From positions 56,431 to 120,430 of the forward strand of contig JAQGMR010000041.1 of NCBI GenBank assembly GCA_028292265.1: a stretch of DNA of 64,000 nt, read 5' to 3'. The stretch comes from Herminiimonas sp. Lineage in GTDB: Bacteria; Pseudomonadota; Gammaproteobacteria; Burkholderiales; Burkholderiaceae_D. Below are positions 8,890 through 18,200 of this stretch, piece by piece (position 1 is the first letter of the stretch; each line of letters opens with the position of its first letter). Made by a program: the position numbers and the translations under genes. The notes beneath the pieces are model-generated. The model worked only from the letters and a program-made list of their open reading frames with translations. It was not told the DNA's origin and ran no database searches.

Positions 8890-8981
8890 CCATTAAGCCT
8901 GATCGACGCAGGAAGGATGATTGACTCATCAAGCCTGATCGACCCATGAAGCGTAATCGCCGCGCAGGAAGCTTAATCAAC
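8890..8981 (-). repeat. Five 18-base degenerate tandem repeats over a stop codon
   Basis: Units at 8890-8907, 8908-8925, 8926-8943, 8944-8961 and 8964-8981, with two extra bases before the last. Read on the minus strand the consensus is GTCGATCAGGCTTCATGG. The first unit read contains the last two codons (Val-Asp) and the TAA of the Bug gene at 8973. The following units look like decayed copies of this gene end, extending 83 bases into the intergenic space. Unlike a CRISPR there are no unique spacers. Confidence 0.8.
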
Positions 8982-10055
8982 CTTGGCGCCGGAAGCCTTG
9001 ACGACCGTCGCATACTTCTTGAGTTCGCGCTGGATCAGTGCCACGAATTGCTCCGGCGTCGAGGGCGACGGTTCCGCGCCCAACTTCAGCATGCGCTCGC
9101 GCACGTCCGGCGAACGCAAGGCCTTGCCGAGCTCCGTGTTGAGTCGCGACACAATCACGGGCGGCGTTCCCGCGGGAGCCAGCACGCCGAACCAGGTGTT
9201 GATGTCGAAGTCTTTCAGGCCATACCCCGCGCCGGCCTCCGACATGGTCGGCAGGTTCTGCATCGTGGCGGCGCGGCTGCTGGTGGTGACGGCAAGCGGC
9301 TTCAGCTTGCCAGCGCGGATGTTCTGCGCCGCCGACGCCAGATTATCAAACATGAGATCAGTTTGTCCGGCCAGCAAGCCAAGCTGTGCCGGCGCGGCGC
9401 CGCTATAGGGAATGTGGACCAGGCTGACTTTGGCCATGGACTTGAACAGCTCGCCGGCGAGGTGCCCGGCGCTGCCGTTTCCGCCAGAGCCATAGTTCAA
9501 CCGGCCGGGGTGTGCCTTCGCGTACTTCACCAAATCGCTGACGGAATTGATGCCCAGCTTCGAAGCGTTGGCACTGTTCATGACCAGCACGTTGGGTACG
9601 GTCGCCACCAGCGTGACTGGCGCGAAATCCTTGACCGCGTCATACGGCATTTTGGAAAACAGTGACGGGTTGATGGCGTGCGTTGCCACGGCGCCCATGA
9701 CGATGGTGTAACCGTCCGGCACGGATTTGGCCGCGATATCGGCGCCGATATTGCCGCCAGCGCCCGGCTTGTTGTCGACGATGACGGTCTGGCCAAGCCC
9801 TTCCTTCATGTGCTCGCCAAGAATCCGTGCGATGCCATCAAGCGGGCCGCCCGGCGGATACGGCACGATGAAGCGAATCGGCTTCGACGGCCAGGCGTCC
9901 GCCTGCGCCGCGACCGGTGCGGCGAGCAATACGACGGCCGCCAGCAGGAGGCGTGACGAAGCGAGCGTGGTGCAAAGCGCGCTCATCAGGCCCCGGCACA
10001 TCAAGGCACGAAGCGACATGGGCGAAGCCGACGGGGACCGCGGGACCAACATCAT
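8973..10055 (-). CDS. Bug-family solute receptor (TctC-like)
   Basis: A second Bug/TctC receptor of about 360 residues from ATG 10055, which overlaps the stop of the carbonic-anhydrase-like gene (ATGA) and has AGGTGG just upstream. ATG 10019 is also possible. The signal peptide is the [17 protein letters not shown] stretch; the mature protein opens [20 protein letters not shown] and has [12 protein letters not shown] and VPDGYTI. The reading frame is open to 10307, but that extension is antisense to a real gene and is not used. It is only moderately similar to the neighbour at 7705, so the two probably bind different ligands. It is followed by an 18-base repeat array. Confidence 0.88.
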   Translation of the reverse strand: MMLVPRSPSASPMSLRALMCRGLMSALCTTLASSRLLLAAVVLLAAPVAAQADAWPSKPIRFIVPYPPGGPLDGIARILGEHMKEGLGQTVIVDNKPGAGGNIGADIAAKSVPDGYTIVMGAVATHAINPSLFSKMPYDAVKDFAPVTLVATVPNVLVMNSANASKLGINSVSDLVKYAKAHPGRLNYGSGGNGSAGHLAGELFKSMAKVSLVHIPYSGAAPAQLGLLAGQTDLMFDNLASAAQNIRAGKLKPLAVTTSSRAATMQNLPTMSEAGAGYGLKDFDINTWFGVLAPAGTPPVIVSRLNTELGKALRSPDVRERMLKLGAEPSPSTPEQFVALIQRELKKYATVVKASGAKVD

Positions 10056-10663
10056 TCCACCTGACCCTTGAGCTTGTGTAGCGGGGCAACGCTCTCGATG
10101 TGCAAGCGCTTCCGGTTGGGCTCGACTTCGGTAAGAGCAGTGGTTTCGCGCATGGTGGCAAGCGAGCGCCGTGTCAACTCCTGATACTCCTCGGTTCCCT
10201 TGGTTTTCCATGCAATTTCTTCGTCGCGCAGCAAGCGTATGATGCGCGCCGGCGCGCCCACCACCAGGCTGCGTGGCGGCACCACCATACCGGCTTTCAC
10301 AAAGCACATCGCCGCCACAATGGACGATTCACCGATCACGGCTTCATCCATGATGACGGCGTTCATCCCCACCAGCGCATTGCGCCCGACCCGGCACCCA
10401 TGCAGCACCGCGCCGTGCCCGATGTGCCCATTGGCCTCGACCACGGTGTCGCTGTCCGGGAAGCCGTGCATGACGCAGGTGTCCTGCAGGTTGGCGCCCT
10501 CCTCCAGCATAAGCCGGCCGAAGTCACCACGCAGGCTTGCCGCCGGGCCGACGTAGCAGCGCGGGCCGACGATGACGTCGCCTATCAGAATTGCACTCGG
10601 ATGCACATAGGCTGTGGGATGGATGACCGGCGTAATGCCGTCGATGGAATAGACCTTGTTCAT
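10052..10663 (-). CDS. Gamma-carbonic anhydrase-like hexapeptide protein (PaaY/YrdA type)
   Basis: A 203-residue left-handed beta-helix protein built of hexapeptide repeats ([16 protein letters not shown] and others). The three zinc histidines of gamma-carbonic anhydrases appear kept: His66 in VMHG, His83 and His88 in IGHGAVLHG. Relatives include PaaY, a thioesterase-like proofreader in phenylacetate degradation, and YrdA. A C-terminal extension after residue 170 resembles the PaaY/CaiE branch. I use ATG 10663 (MNKVYSIDG); an in-frame extension adds 15 residues. It is the first gene of the minus-strand run and overlaps the Bug gene by four bases, suggesting a role with CoA thioesters. Confidence 0.82.
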   Translation of the reverse strand: MNKVYSIDGITPVIHPTAYVHPSAILIGDVIVGPRCYVGPAASLRGDFGRLMLEEGANLQDTCVMHGFPDSDTVVEANGHIGHGAVLHGCRVGRNALVGMNAVIMDEAVIGESSIVAAMCFVKAGMVVPPRSLVVGAPARIIRLLRDEEIAWKTKGTEEYQELTRRSLATMRETTALTEVEPNRKRLHIESVAPLHKLKGQVE

Positions 10664-10875
10664 GGCATCTCTCATGACATTGTTTTTTTGCGTTCCGCAT
10701 TTTCGCATGCCGGCGCTGCCGGGCCAGTAAGCTTGCCGCCTTGCGAACCGCGCATCCTGTGAGCCTGCGCCAAGCGCATTACAATAGCCGCTGCCTTTTC
10801 GTCATCAGACATGCATCACGGCTGCCTGCATTTCCTGCCGCCACTTCATCCCTATCAAGACAAGGAATCGACACC

Positions 10876-11571
10876 ATGAATTCACGCTGGATCGACATCG
10901 ATAATTCCAACGGCAACAACTTCCGCGGTTACCTCTCGCTGCCGCCGACCGGCAAGGGTCCGGGCATTGTGCTGATCCAGGAAATCTGGGGCGTAAACAG
11001 TCATATACGCGCTGCCGCCGACCAGTACGCAGCTGACGGCTATGTAGTGCTGGCGCCCGATGTGTTCTGGCGCCTGCAACCTGGCGTCGATCTTGACTAC
11101 AACGACGCCGATTCGAAGAAAGCGTTCGACTACATGAACCGGCTCGACTTTGGCCTCGCGGTGCAAGACATGGGCCGGACCGTCAATACGCTGCGTGCGT
11201 TGCCTGAAGTGACCGGCAAGGTCGCTTCCCTGGGCTATTGCATGGGCGGTTTGCTGTCCTATCTGTGTGCCGCCAATGTCGGCGTCGATGCGGCAGTCTG
11301 CTACTACGGCGGCGGGATCAGCAAGCAACTGGACCAGGCCGACAAGGTTAAATGCCCGATCCTGTTCCACTTCGGTGAAGAAGACACGCACATTCCAAAG
11401 GACGCAGTGGATGCGGTCAAGGCGAAATTCGCCAGTGCAAAGAACGCGGTAATCGAGACTTATCCCGGCGCCGCTCACGGCTTTAACTGCTGGGGACGCC
11501 CGAGCTACAACCAGAAGGCTGCGGCAGTTGCCCACGGCCTTTCCCTCTCCTTCCTCGGCAAGGTGCTGTAA
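10876..11571 (+). CDS. Dienelactone hydrolase family protein
   Basis: A 231-residue dienelactone hydrolase family enzyme of the usual length. The catalytic triad is visible: Cys122 in GYCMGG, an acid in GEEDTHIP (Asp170) and His201 in AAHGF. Glu36 in QEIWG matches the glutamate that positions the cysteine in the family. The classical reaction opens dienelactone to maleylacetate in chlorocatechol degradation, but most family members have other or unknown substrates. ATG 10876 has AAGGA upstream; upstream in-frame codons look non-coding. It lies 20 bases ahead of the Old Yellow Enzyme gene on the same strand, so the two are likely cotranscribed. Confidence 0.88.
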   Translation: MNSRWIDIDNSNGNNFRGYLSLPPTGKGPGIVLIQEIWGVNSHIRAAADQYAADGYVVLAPDVFWRLQPGVDLDYNDADSKKAFDYMNRLDFGLAVQDMGRTVNTLRALPEVTGKVASLGYCMGGLLSYLCAANVGVDAAVCYYGGGISKQLDQADKVKCPILFHFGEEDTHIPKDAVDAVKAKFASAKNAVIETYPGAAHGFNCWGRPSYNQKAAAVAHGLSLSFLGKVL

Positions 11572-11591
11572 AGCGCCAACAACCCACACTC

Positions 11592-12710
11592 ATGACTACT
11601 TCGAAGCTGTTTCAGCCATTTTCGCTTGGCCCACTGACTGTACCAAACCGCATCATGATTTCGCCTATGTGCCAGTACTCCTCCGTCGACGGCGATGCCA
11701 ACGATTGGCACATGGTGCATCTCGGTAGCCTGGCAATTTCCGGGGCGGGCGTGCTGTTTCTGGAAGCCACCGCAGTCAATGCCGAGGGCCGCATCACCTA
11801 TGGCTGTCTCGGGCTCTACAACGAGGCCAATGAGGCTGCGCTGTCTCGTATCGTCAACGGCCTGCGCCAGGTTTCACACATGCCGCTCGGCATCCAGCTT
11901 TCGCATGCCGGACGCAAGGCCAGCAGCCACAAGCCGTGGGAAAGCGGCAAGCAGATTGCGCTGGCGGATGGCGGCTGGGTCAGCATGGCGCCATCGGCAG
12001 TGCCGCATAGTGAGCATGAAGAAGCGCCGCAGGAAATGAGCGCGGCGGATATAGAACGGGTTATCGGCGACTTTGCGCGCGCGGCCAAACGCTCGCGCGC
12101 GCTCGGCTTCGAGGCAATTGAACTGCACATGGCGCACGGCTACCTGATGCATCAATTTCTTTCGCCAATCGCAAACAAGCGGACTGACGAATGGGGTGGA
12201 TCGCTGGAGAACCGCATGCGCTTTCCGCTCGCGGTGTATGAGGCGGTGCGCGACGCGGTCGGCACTTCGATCGCGGTCGGCGTGCGCGTCTCGGCGTCCG
12301 ATTGGGTCGAGGGCGGCTGGGACGTGGAGCAAACCGCCCAGCTTGCCAAGCGCCTGGAATCATTGGGCTGCGATTTTATCGACGTCTCATCCGGTGGCGT
12401 GTCGCCGATGCAGAAGATCCCGGTCGGCCCTGGCTACCAGGTGCCGTTTGCAGAAAAAATAAAACAGGCGGTCCGCATGCCGGTGATCAGCGTTGGCATG
12501 ATCACGGAACCAATACAGGCCGAGAGTATCGTGGCCGAAGGCAAGGCCGACATGGTAGCGCTGGCGCGCGCCATGTTGTTCGACCCGCGCTGGCCATGGC
12601 GCGCCGCCGCGCAACTCGACGGCAAAGTGGAGGGGCCGCAGCAATACTGGCGCTCGCTGCCCTCAGGATCGCCCCGGGTGTTTGGCGAGATCGCGATCGG
12701 GCAGCGCTAG
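11592..12710 (+). CDS. NADH:flavin oxidoreductase, YqjM-class Old Yellow Enzyme
   Basis: A 372-residue FMN-dependent ene-reductase that reduces activated C=C bonds. The thermophilic-like (YqjM) class is indicated by SPMCQYS, whose Cys27 tunes the flavin, by QLSHAGRKAS, and by the HMAHGYLMHQFLSP substrate/FMN region with WGGSLENR after it. Its stop codon lies in the first copy of a 44-base tandem repeat that also carries a hairpin. It is probably in an operon with the dienelactone hydrolase. The electrophile reduced is unknown. Confidence 0.9.
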   Translation: MTTSKLFQPFSLGPLTVPNRIMISPMCQYSSVDGDANDWHMVHLGSLAISGAGVLFLEATAVNAEGRITYGCLGLYNEANEAALSRIVNGLRQVSHMPLGIQLSHAGRKASSHKPWESGKQIALADGGWVSMAPSAVPHSEHEEAPQEMSAADIERVIGDFARAAKRSRALGFEAIELHMAHGYLMHQFLSPIANKRTDEWGGSLENRMRFPLAVYEAVRDAVGTSIAVGVRVSASDWVEGGWDVEQTAQLAKRLESLGCDFIDVSSGGVSPMQKIPVGPGYQVPFAEKIKQAVRMPVISVGMITEPIQAESIVAEGKADMVALARAMLFDPRWPWRAAAQLDGKVEGPQQYWRSLPSGSPRVFGEIAIGQR

Positions 12711-12786
12711 CGATCAAAGACTCCCTTCGCTTGAAGGGAGTCTGGCAGCGCTAACAAGCAAAGACTCCCTTTACGCGAAGGGACTT
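12700..12786 (+). repeat. 44-base tandem duplication with hairpins over a stop codon
   Basis: Copies at 12700-12743 and 12744-12786 both begin GGCAGCGCTA and continue CAAAGACTCCCTT. The first copy includes the TAG of the Old Yellow Enzyme gene and a perfect 11-bp stem (AGACTCCCTTC, loop GCTT, GAAGGGAGTCT at 12718-12743). The second copy keeps a weaker stem. There is no T-run, but the hairpins may end or protect the transcript. Confidence 0.75.
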
Positions 12787-12835
12787 TACCGCTCGGTCTC
12801 CGCTCGTGGCGGCTGGCGCAGCGCCGACGAAGAAC

Positions 12836-14068
12836 TTACTGCAAGGGCGCCCCTGCAGCGCCTCGCGACCGCCCAACGGTCGCCTTCCCGGCCCGCCTTA
12901 ACCCATTCAGCGCATCCAGACCCCTCCGTAACGCCTGCCGCACCCTTCCCGTCTTGTGCTCGGTCAGCGTTGCAAAACCATAGCTGTACAGGTACATCAC
13001 GACCAGCAGCGCAACGAAATAGGCACCGCCGACGACGGTGGGTTGCTGCACGAACCGGATGCCGAGGCAGTCATAGGCCATCGCAACCAGCAGCACGCTG
13101 AACGGGAAATGCACCAGGTAAGTCGTATAGGAAAAATCCGCCATGGCGGCATGCAAGCGGGCCGATCCGAACCGGAAGGTCCGCAGCCGCGAAACAGACA
13201 GCAGCAGCAAACAGAAGCCGATCGCCACGGCCAAGTCCTTGAGATAGTGGATGGCAAATGAATCCGGCACATTGCCTGCCTTGAAGGTATAGCTGTACTG
13301 CACGCCGACCAGGATTGCCCCGAACAGCAGCAAGCCTGCGACCGGATGGATTTTGACGGCAAGGCGCTGCTGCCAGGCCAGCGCCACGCCGATCAGCCAG
13401 ATGCTGAACCATGCCAGGATTTCCTTTGGCAGCACGCACAGCAGCACGACCCCGAAGGCGCCAAACGCGAGCCTGGCAGCGATGCGACGACTGGGGGAAG
13501 CGGCGCCGAGAACGGCCCAGAACAGGCAGTAATACCACCATTCATAGGCGAGACTCCACAGCACCACGTTGCTGCCGTACACCGGCGATAGCCAGGACTG
13601 GGTCATTGCCGCATTGCCGAGGAAGGTACGCAGGTTCAGCGTCTCGGCGACGACAGAGCCAATGGGCGTGGAAAGGTATTGGCGATGATTGGTATAGAGC
13701 TGCGAGTCGTTGAAGAACAGCAGCCCGATCATGTCCAGAATGCCGCCGACAAGCAGCGCTGGCAGCAGTACGGTATAGATACGGCTTGCACGATGTACCG
13801 CGTAATCCGTAGCGTCGTATTGAGCGCTCGCAAATCGTTTTGCGGCCGTGCCACCAACCAGCATGCCACTCATGACGAAGAACACGACCACGGCCGGTGT
13901 CCCAAGTCCGGTCAAGAAATAGAAAGCCTTGAGGGCGATGCTCTTGTGGACCACCGCGCCATAGTCGACGAACAGCAGGTGTCGCAGATGCTGTAGCACC
14001 ACGAGCAACGCCGCGATCCAGCGGCAGCAATTCAACAGCGTCGCATACGGAGTCGGAAGATTCAACAT
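12836..14068 (-). CDS. Membrane acyltransferase 3 family (OafA/YrhL-like)
   Basis: A 410-residue integral membrane acyltransferase with about ten hydrophobic segments. The N-terminus has the family's CRWIAALLVVLQHLRHLLF helix with the catalytic-type histidine, then FFVMSGMLVGG and RASRIYTVLLPALLVGG, another conserved arginine segment. These proteins move acetyl or other acyl groups from the cytoplasmic side onto exported sugars. Its minus-strand neighbour is an SGNH-hydrolase lipoprotein, a domain often fused to or paired with acyltransferase 3, which suggests joint modification of a surface glycan. The acceptor is unknown. Confidence 0.88.
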   Translation of the reverse strand: MLNLPTPYATLLNCCRWIAALLVVLQHLRHLLFVDYGAVVHKSIALKAFYFLTGLGTPAVVVFFVMSGMLVGGTAAKRFASAQYDATDYAVHRASRIYTVLLPALLVGGILDMIGLLFFNDSQLYTNHRQYLSTPIGSVVAETLNLRTFLGNAAMTQSWLSPVYGSNVVLWSLAYEWWYYCLFWAVLGAASPSRRIAARLAFGAFGVVLLCVLPKEILAWFSIWLIGVALAWQQRLAVKIHPVAGLLLFGAILVGVQYSYTFKAGNVPDSFAIHYLKDLAVAIGFCLLLLSVSRLRTFRFGSARLHAAMADFSYTTYLVHFPFSVLLVAMAYDCLGIRFVQQPTVVGGAYFVALLVVMYLYSYGFATLTEHKTGRVRQALRRGLDALNGLRRAGKATVGRSRGAAGAPLQ

Positions 14069-14107
14069 GCGGCTGTCTCTATATGGTTTTTAGACTGCAT
14101 CGTGGTG

Positions 14108-14148
14108 GTCGCGTTGCAGCGTCCGGGTTGCAGTGTCGGCGATCCAGT
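14108..14148 (-). repeat. Degenerate ~14-base tandem repeats after the SGNH gene
   Basis: Plus-strand units at 14108-14120, 14121-14134 and 14135-14148 each begin GTC and end CAG(C/T), with a partial unit from 14149. They start about a dozen bases past the stop of the SGNH lipoprotein gene. The repeats are imperfect. Confidence 0.5.
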
Positions 14149-14163
14149 GTCGACACCTCGTCT

Positions 14164-15015
14164 TCACATCGCGGCGAAAACTTTGGCGGCGTATTCGCCT
14201 TTCAAGCGATACACCGCGTCGGTTGGATGCGTGCCATCCGGACAAATCGTGTGCACGTCCGCGCCCGCCAGATAGTTGGTGAGGTACTGGTATTCGTCGA
14301 TCAGTTTGATGTTTTCCTGGGTCGCCACCTTCCGCATGGCATCGACCCAGATGTCGAGTCCGTTTGGCCCGCTGTCGGTAGTGGGATTTGGTGTTTCCAG
14401 GATCACGGTCTTGCCGTGCTGTTTGGCCTTCTGCACGAGCGAGGTCAGGCAAGCAGTGTATTGGGCCGGCGTTTCGTACGCGAGGTCATTGATGGCATGG
14501 TTGATGATGACGATCCTGGCGCCGCTGTTGGTCATTTGCGTGTCCCATACAGGGTGCTTGCCGTCCATGCCGTTGAGAAGCTGGCAGGCGGTGGTGGCGC
14601 TGACACCTTCGTTGCGCACCGTGTATTGGATTGGCAGTTTGTACTGCGGCAGGGACTGCTGAAAAACGGCCGGTTCCGGATTCTGGACCTGGGTGCCAAC
14701 GCCCGATGCATAGCCCCAGATCGTCGAGTCGCCGTAGTAGTCGATGGATGCGATGGTTGGCGCTGCGGGTGGCGTCGTGTTTGGATCTGGCGTGGCCGGG
14801 ACCGAGCCAGAGGACGATCCTGTGTTTGGAGCGGCCGCGGCGCCAGTGGCGGCGGACCCTGCGGGGGAGCTGGAGGCGCCTGCGAGCGGCGCGCTGGACC
14901 CGCCAGCGGCGACAGTATTGTCAGCGCTGCCTCCGCCGCCGCAGGCAGCCAGCGTCGCGGAAAGCAGCGCAGCCACGCCGTACAGGGAGAGCCGTTCAGT
15001 TAAAGCCTTCAGCAT
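14164..15015 (-). CDS. SGNH/GDSL hydrolase lipoprotein
   Basis: A 283-residue predicted lipoprotein. Residues 1-25 form a lipoprotein signal ending in the lipobox LAAC (Cys25). A long Gly/Ser/Ala/Pro linker spans about residues 26-88, then comes an SGNH hydrolase domain: Ser97 in YYGDST, an Asn in NHAIND (block III) and Asp260/His263 in DGTHP (block V). Such enzymes remove acyl groups from sugars or lipids at the cell envelope. I use ATG 15015 because it begins the signal peptide; the frame is open 43 codons further. It lies 95 bases before the acyltransferase 3 gene on the same strand. Confidence 0.87.
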   Translation of the reverse strand: MLKALTERLSLYGVAALLSATLAACGGGGSADNTVAAGGSSAPLAGASSSPAGSAATGAAAAPNTGSSSGSVPATPDPNTTPPAAPTIASIDYYGDSTIWGYASGVGTQVQNPEPAVFQQSLPQYKLPIQYTVRNEGVSATTACQLLNGMDGKHPVWDTQMTNSGARIVIINHAINDLAYETPAQYTACLTSLVQKAKQHGKTVILETPNPTTDSGPNGLDIWVDAMRKVATQENIKLIDEYQYLTNYLAGADVHTICPDGTHPTDAVYRLKGEYAAKVFAAM

Positions 15016-15238
15016 GCGATTGACCTGGTGGGTTGTTCTATGGATTGGATGGCGGGAACGAAGTCCGATGCCCTTGTTGGCGTTCGACACTCTTCCCATC
15101 CGGCATGCTGCCATTGTGACGGCGCAAGAATTGCGTCGTATCAATCTGGGTCAAGCTTCGTGATTGAAGATGCTGCGAAAGAAGAATGGTGAAGAATTTC
15201 AGAGGTGGTGGGCGGGCCATTGCGTGCAAGCACAGTGC

Positions 15239-18200
15239 CTATGCAAAATCCCGGCTGCGCACATCGATCCGCCCCAGCAGATGCGACAGATCGACGAAGC
15301 GCTTGGCCACCAGGTGCCGCACCTTGTTCTGGCATTGCCAGATGCCGTACACGCCGAGAAGCGTGGCATCGAGCACTTCCTTGCGCTGTTTTTCCACCAG
15401 CGCCGGCCACACAATCACATTGACCAGCCCGGTTTCATCTTCAATGGTGACGAACATGGTGCCCTTGGCGGTGCCGGGACGCTGGCGCATGGTGACGATG
15501 CCGCAACCGCGCGCAAACTGGCCATCGGCAAAGGTGTTGAGCACTTCAGCCTGGACGAAGCGTTTTGCAGTGAGTGTTTCACGTAACAGCGCCAGCGGAT
15601 GGCGACCCAGCGTGAGTCCCAGCGCATGATAATCGGCGACCACGCTTTCGCCTTCCGAAGACGGCGTGAAAGCCACCCCTTCCTCGCGGATCGCCGCTTC
15701 CCGCAGCAAGCCCTTGTCGGGCACGCTCACCACTGCCTGCCACAAGGCTTCACGCCGGTTGCCGGCGAGCGATTCGAGCGCGTTGGCAGCGGCCAGCGCC
15801 TGCAAGTCGACGCGCGTCAGTTGTGCGCGCATGGCCATGTCGCGCACGTCGGCAAAGGGGCGCACCGCGCGCGCCTCCTCGATCCGCCATGCCGCTTCCT
15901 TTGGCAGGCCGCGCACGATGTTCATGCCGAGGCGGACCGCGGGCCTGACCGCTGGTGCCGCACCTTCCACCGATTCCAGCGCCGCGTCCATTCCGCTAAT
16001 GGCCACATCCACCGCCCGCACTTCAACGCCATGCCGGCGCGCATCCTGCACCAGTTGCGACGGTGAATAGAAGCCCATCGGCTGGCTGTTCAACAGCGCG
16101 GCGAGGAACGCTTCCGGCTCATGGCACTTGAGCCACGAACTGGAATAGGCCAGCAGCGCGAAGCTGGCGGCATGGCTCTCTGGAAAACCGTATGCGGCGA
16201 AGCCCTGTATCTGGCGGTAGATCGCATCGGCGAACTCAGGCGTGTAGCCACGCGTGCGCATGCCGTCCAGCAGTTTGGCATGAAATTTTTCAAGGTTGCC
16301 CTTGCGCTTCCAGGCCGCCATCGCGCGTCGCAACTGGTCTGCTTCGCCGGCGGAAAAGCCGGCGGCCAGCATGGCGATTTGCATCACCTGCTCCTGGAAC
16401 AGTGGCACGCCGAGGGTGCGCGCCAGCGCCTTTTCCATGTCCGGGCTGGGATAAGTGACCGGCTCCAGGCCTTGCCGTCGTCGCAGGTAGGGATGGATCA
16501 TGCCGCCCTGGATTGGCCCCGGACGGATGATGGCGACCTCGATCACCAGGTCATAAAAACGGCGTGGTCGCATGCGCGGCAGCATGGTCATTTGCGCCCG
16601 GCTTTCGATCTGGAACACGCCGACGGTATCGGCTTCGCAAATCATGTCGTAGGTGGCGACATCTTCCGCCGGTATGTCTTGCAACTCGAAGGGTTCGCCG
16701 CGCCGTTGCGCAGTCAGGTCGAGCGCGCGGCGGATGACGGACAGCATGCCAAGCGCGAGGATGTCGATCTTGAGCAAGCCGAGCGCGTCAAGATCGTCCT
16801 TGTCCCACTGCACCACGCTGCGGTTTTCCATCGCGGCGTTTTCGATCGGCACCAGGCGCGACAGCTTGCCGCGCGCGATCACGAAGCCGCCCGGATGCTG
16901 CGACAGATGGCGCGGAAAGCCCATCAGTTTTTCCGCGATCTCCCACCACTGGCGGGCCAGCGTCGATTCCGGGTCCATGCCGCATTCAACGAAGCGCTCC
17001 GAGAGGCCGCTCTTGCCATCCCACCAGCGATGGGATTTTGCGATCTGGTCCACCATCAGCGGGTCAACCCCAAGCGCCTTGCCCACATCACGCAGCACGC
17101 TGCGTGGACGATAGCTGATGACGACGCCAGTCAACGCGGCGCGGTCGCGGCCATACTTGTTGTAGATGTACTGGATGACTTCTTCGCGGCGCTGGTGCTC
17201 GAAGTCGACGTCGATGTCGGGCGGCTCATTGCGCTCCCTTGAAATGAAGCGCTCGAACAGAAGGCTGGCGCGCGCCGGATCGACTTCGGTAATGCCCAGG
17301 CAATAGCAGACGGCGGAGTTGGCGGCGGAGCCGCGGCCCTGGCAAAGAATGTGCTGGCTGCGGGCAAAGCGCACGATGTCGTACACCGTGAGGAAGTACG
17401 GTTCATAGGCCATTTCGGCAATCAGTTGCAGCTCATGTTCAATCTGCTCCTGCACGCTCGCCGGTATGCCGGACGGGAAGCGGCGATGCGCGCCGATCCA
17501 GGTTTGGCGGCGCAGATAGCCGCCCGGCGTTTCCGCAGGAGGCACCAGCTCGTCCGGATATTCATAGCGCAATTCGTCGAGCGAAAAGGTGCAGCGCTGT
17601 GCGAGCCGCACGGTTTCTGCCAAGGCTTCGCGCCGATACAGGTTGCCCAGCCGAAGCCGCGAGCGCAGGTGCTGTTCCGCATTCGGCGCCAACCCGTAGC
17701 CACATTCGGCGACCGGCAGGCCGAGACGGGTCGCGGTGAGCGTGTCCTGCAGCGGCTTGCGCGAGCGCACATGCATGAGTACATCGCCCAAGGCCACGAC
17801 CGGCAAGTCCTGCGCCATCGCCACCTGCTCCACGGTGTTGCGATGTGCTTCGTCGCGCGAGCGATGCAGCAGGTTCAGGCCGATCCAGGCGCGGCCCGGA
17901 AAAGTCGCCTGCAACCAGGCGGCCTGGCTGGCCAGGACCTCGGCGGTGATGCCGTAAGCCGGCGCCAGAATCAGCAGGCAATCCGGCAAGCCGCGCAGGT
18001 GTTCCTGGCCGGGCCCCGGGTCCGAGAAATCCTCGGGCGTGAGGCGATACCTGCCCTTCTCCGCGCTGGTTCGTCCCAGCGTAATCAGTTCGGACAGGTT
18101 GCCGTAGCCCTCGCGGTTTTGCGCCAGGGCGATCACGCAAAATGCCGCACTGTCTTTTCCGCCCTTCTCTTTCTGCCCCTGCCCTTTCTGACCCTGCGCT

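Noticed and set aside
8890..8981. CRISPR array
   Set aside because: The 18-base units are contiguous with no unique spacers and no cas genes nearby.
10056..10307. N-terminal extension of the second Bug protein
   Set aside because: It lies within the carbonic-anhydrase-like gene in another frame; ATG 10055 has a good ribosome site and normal signal peptide.
14083..15003. 306-residue plus-strand frame
   Set aside because: Antisense to the SGNH lipoprotein gene, which has a lipobox and complete catalytic blocks.
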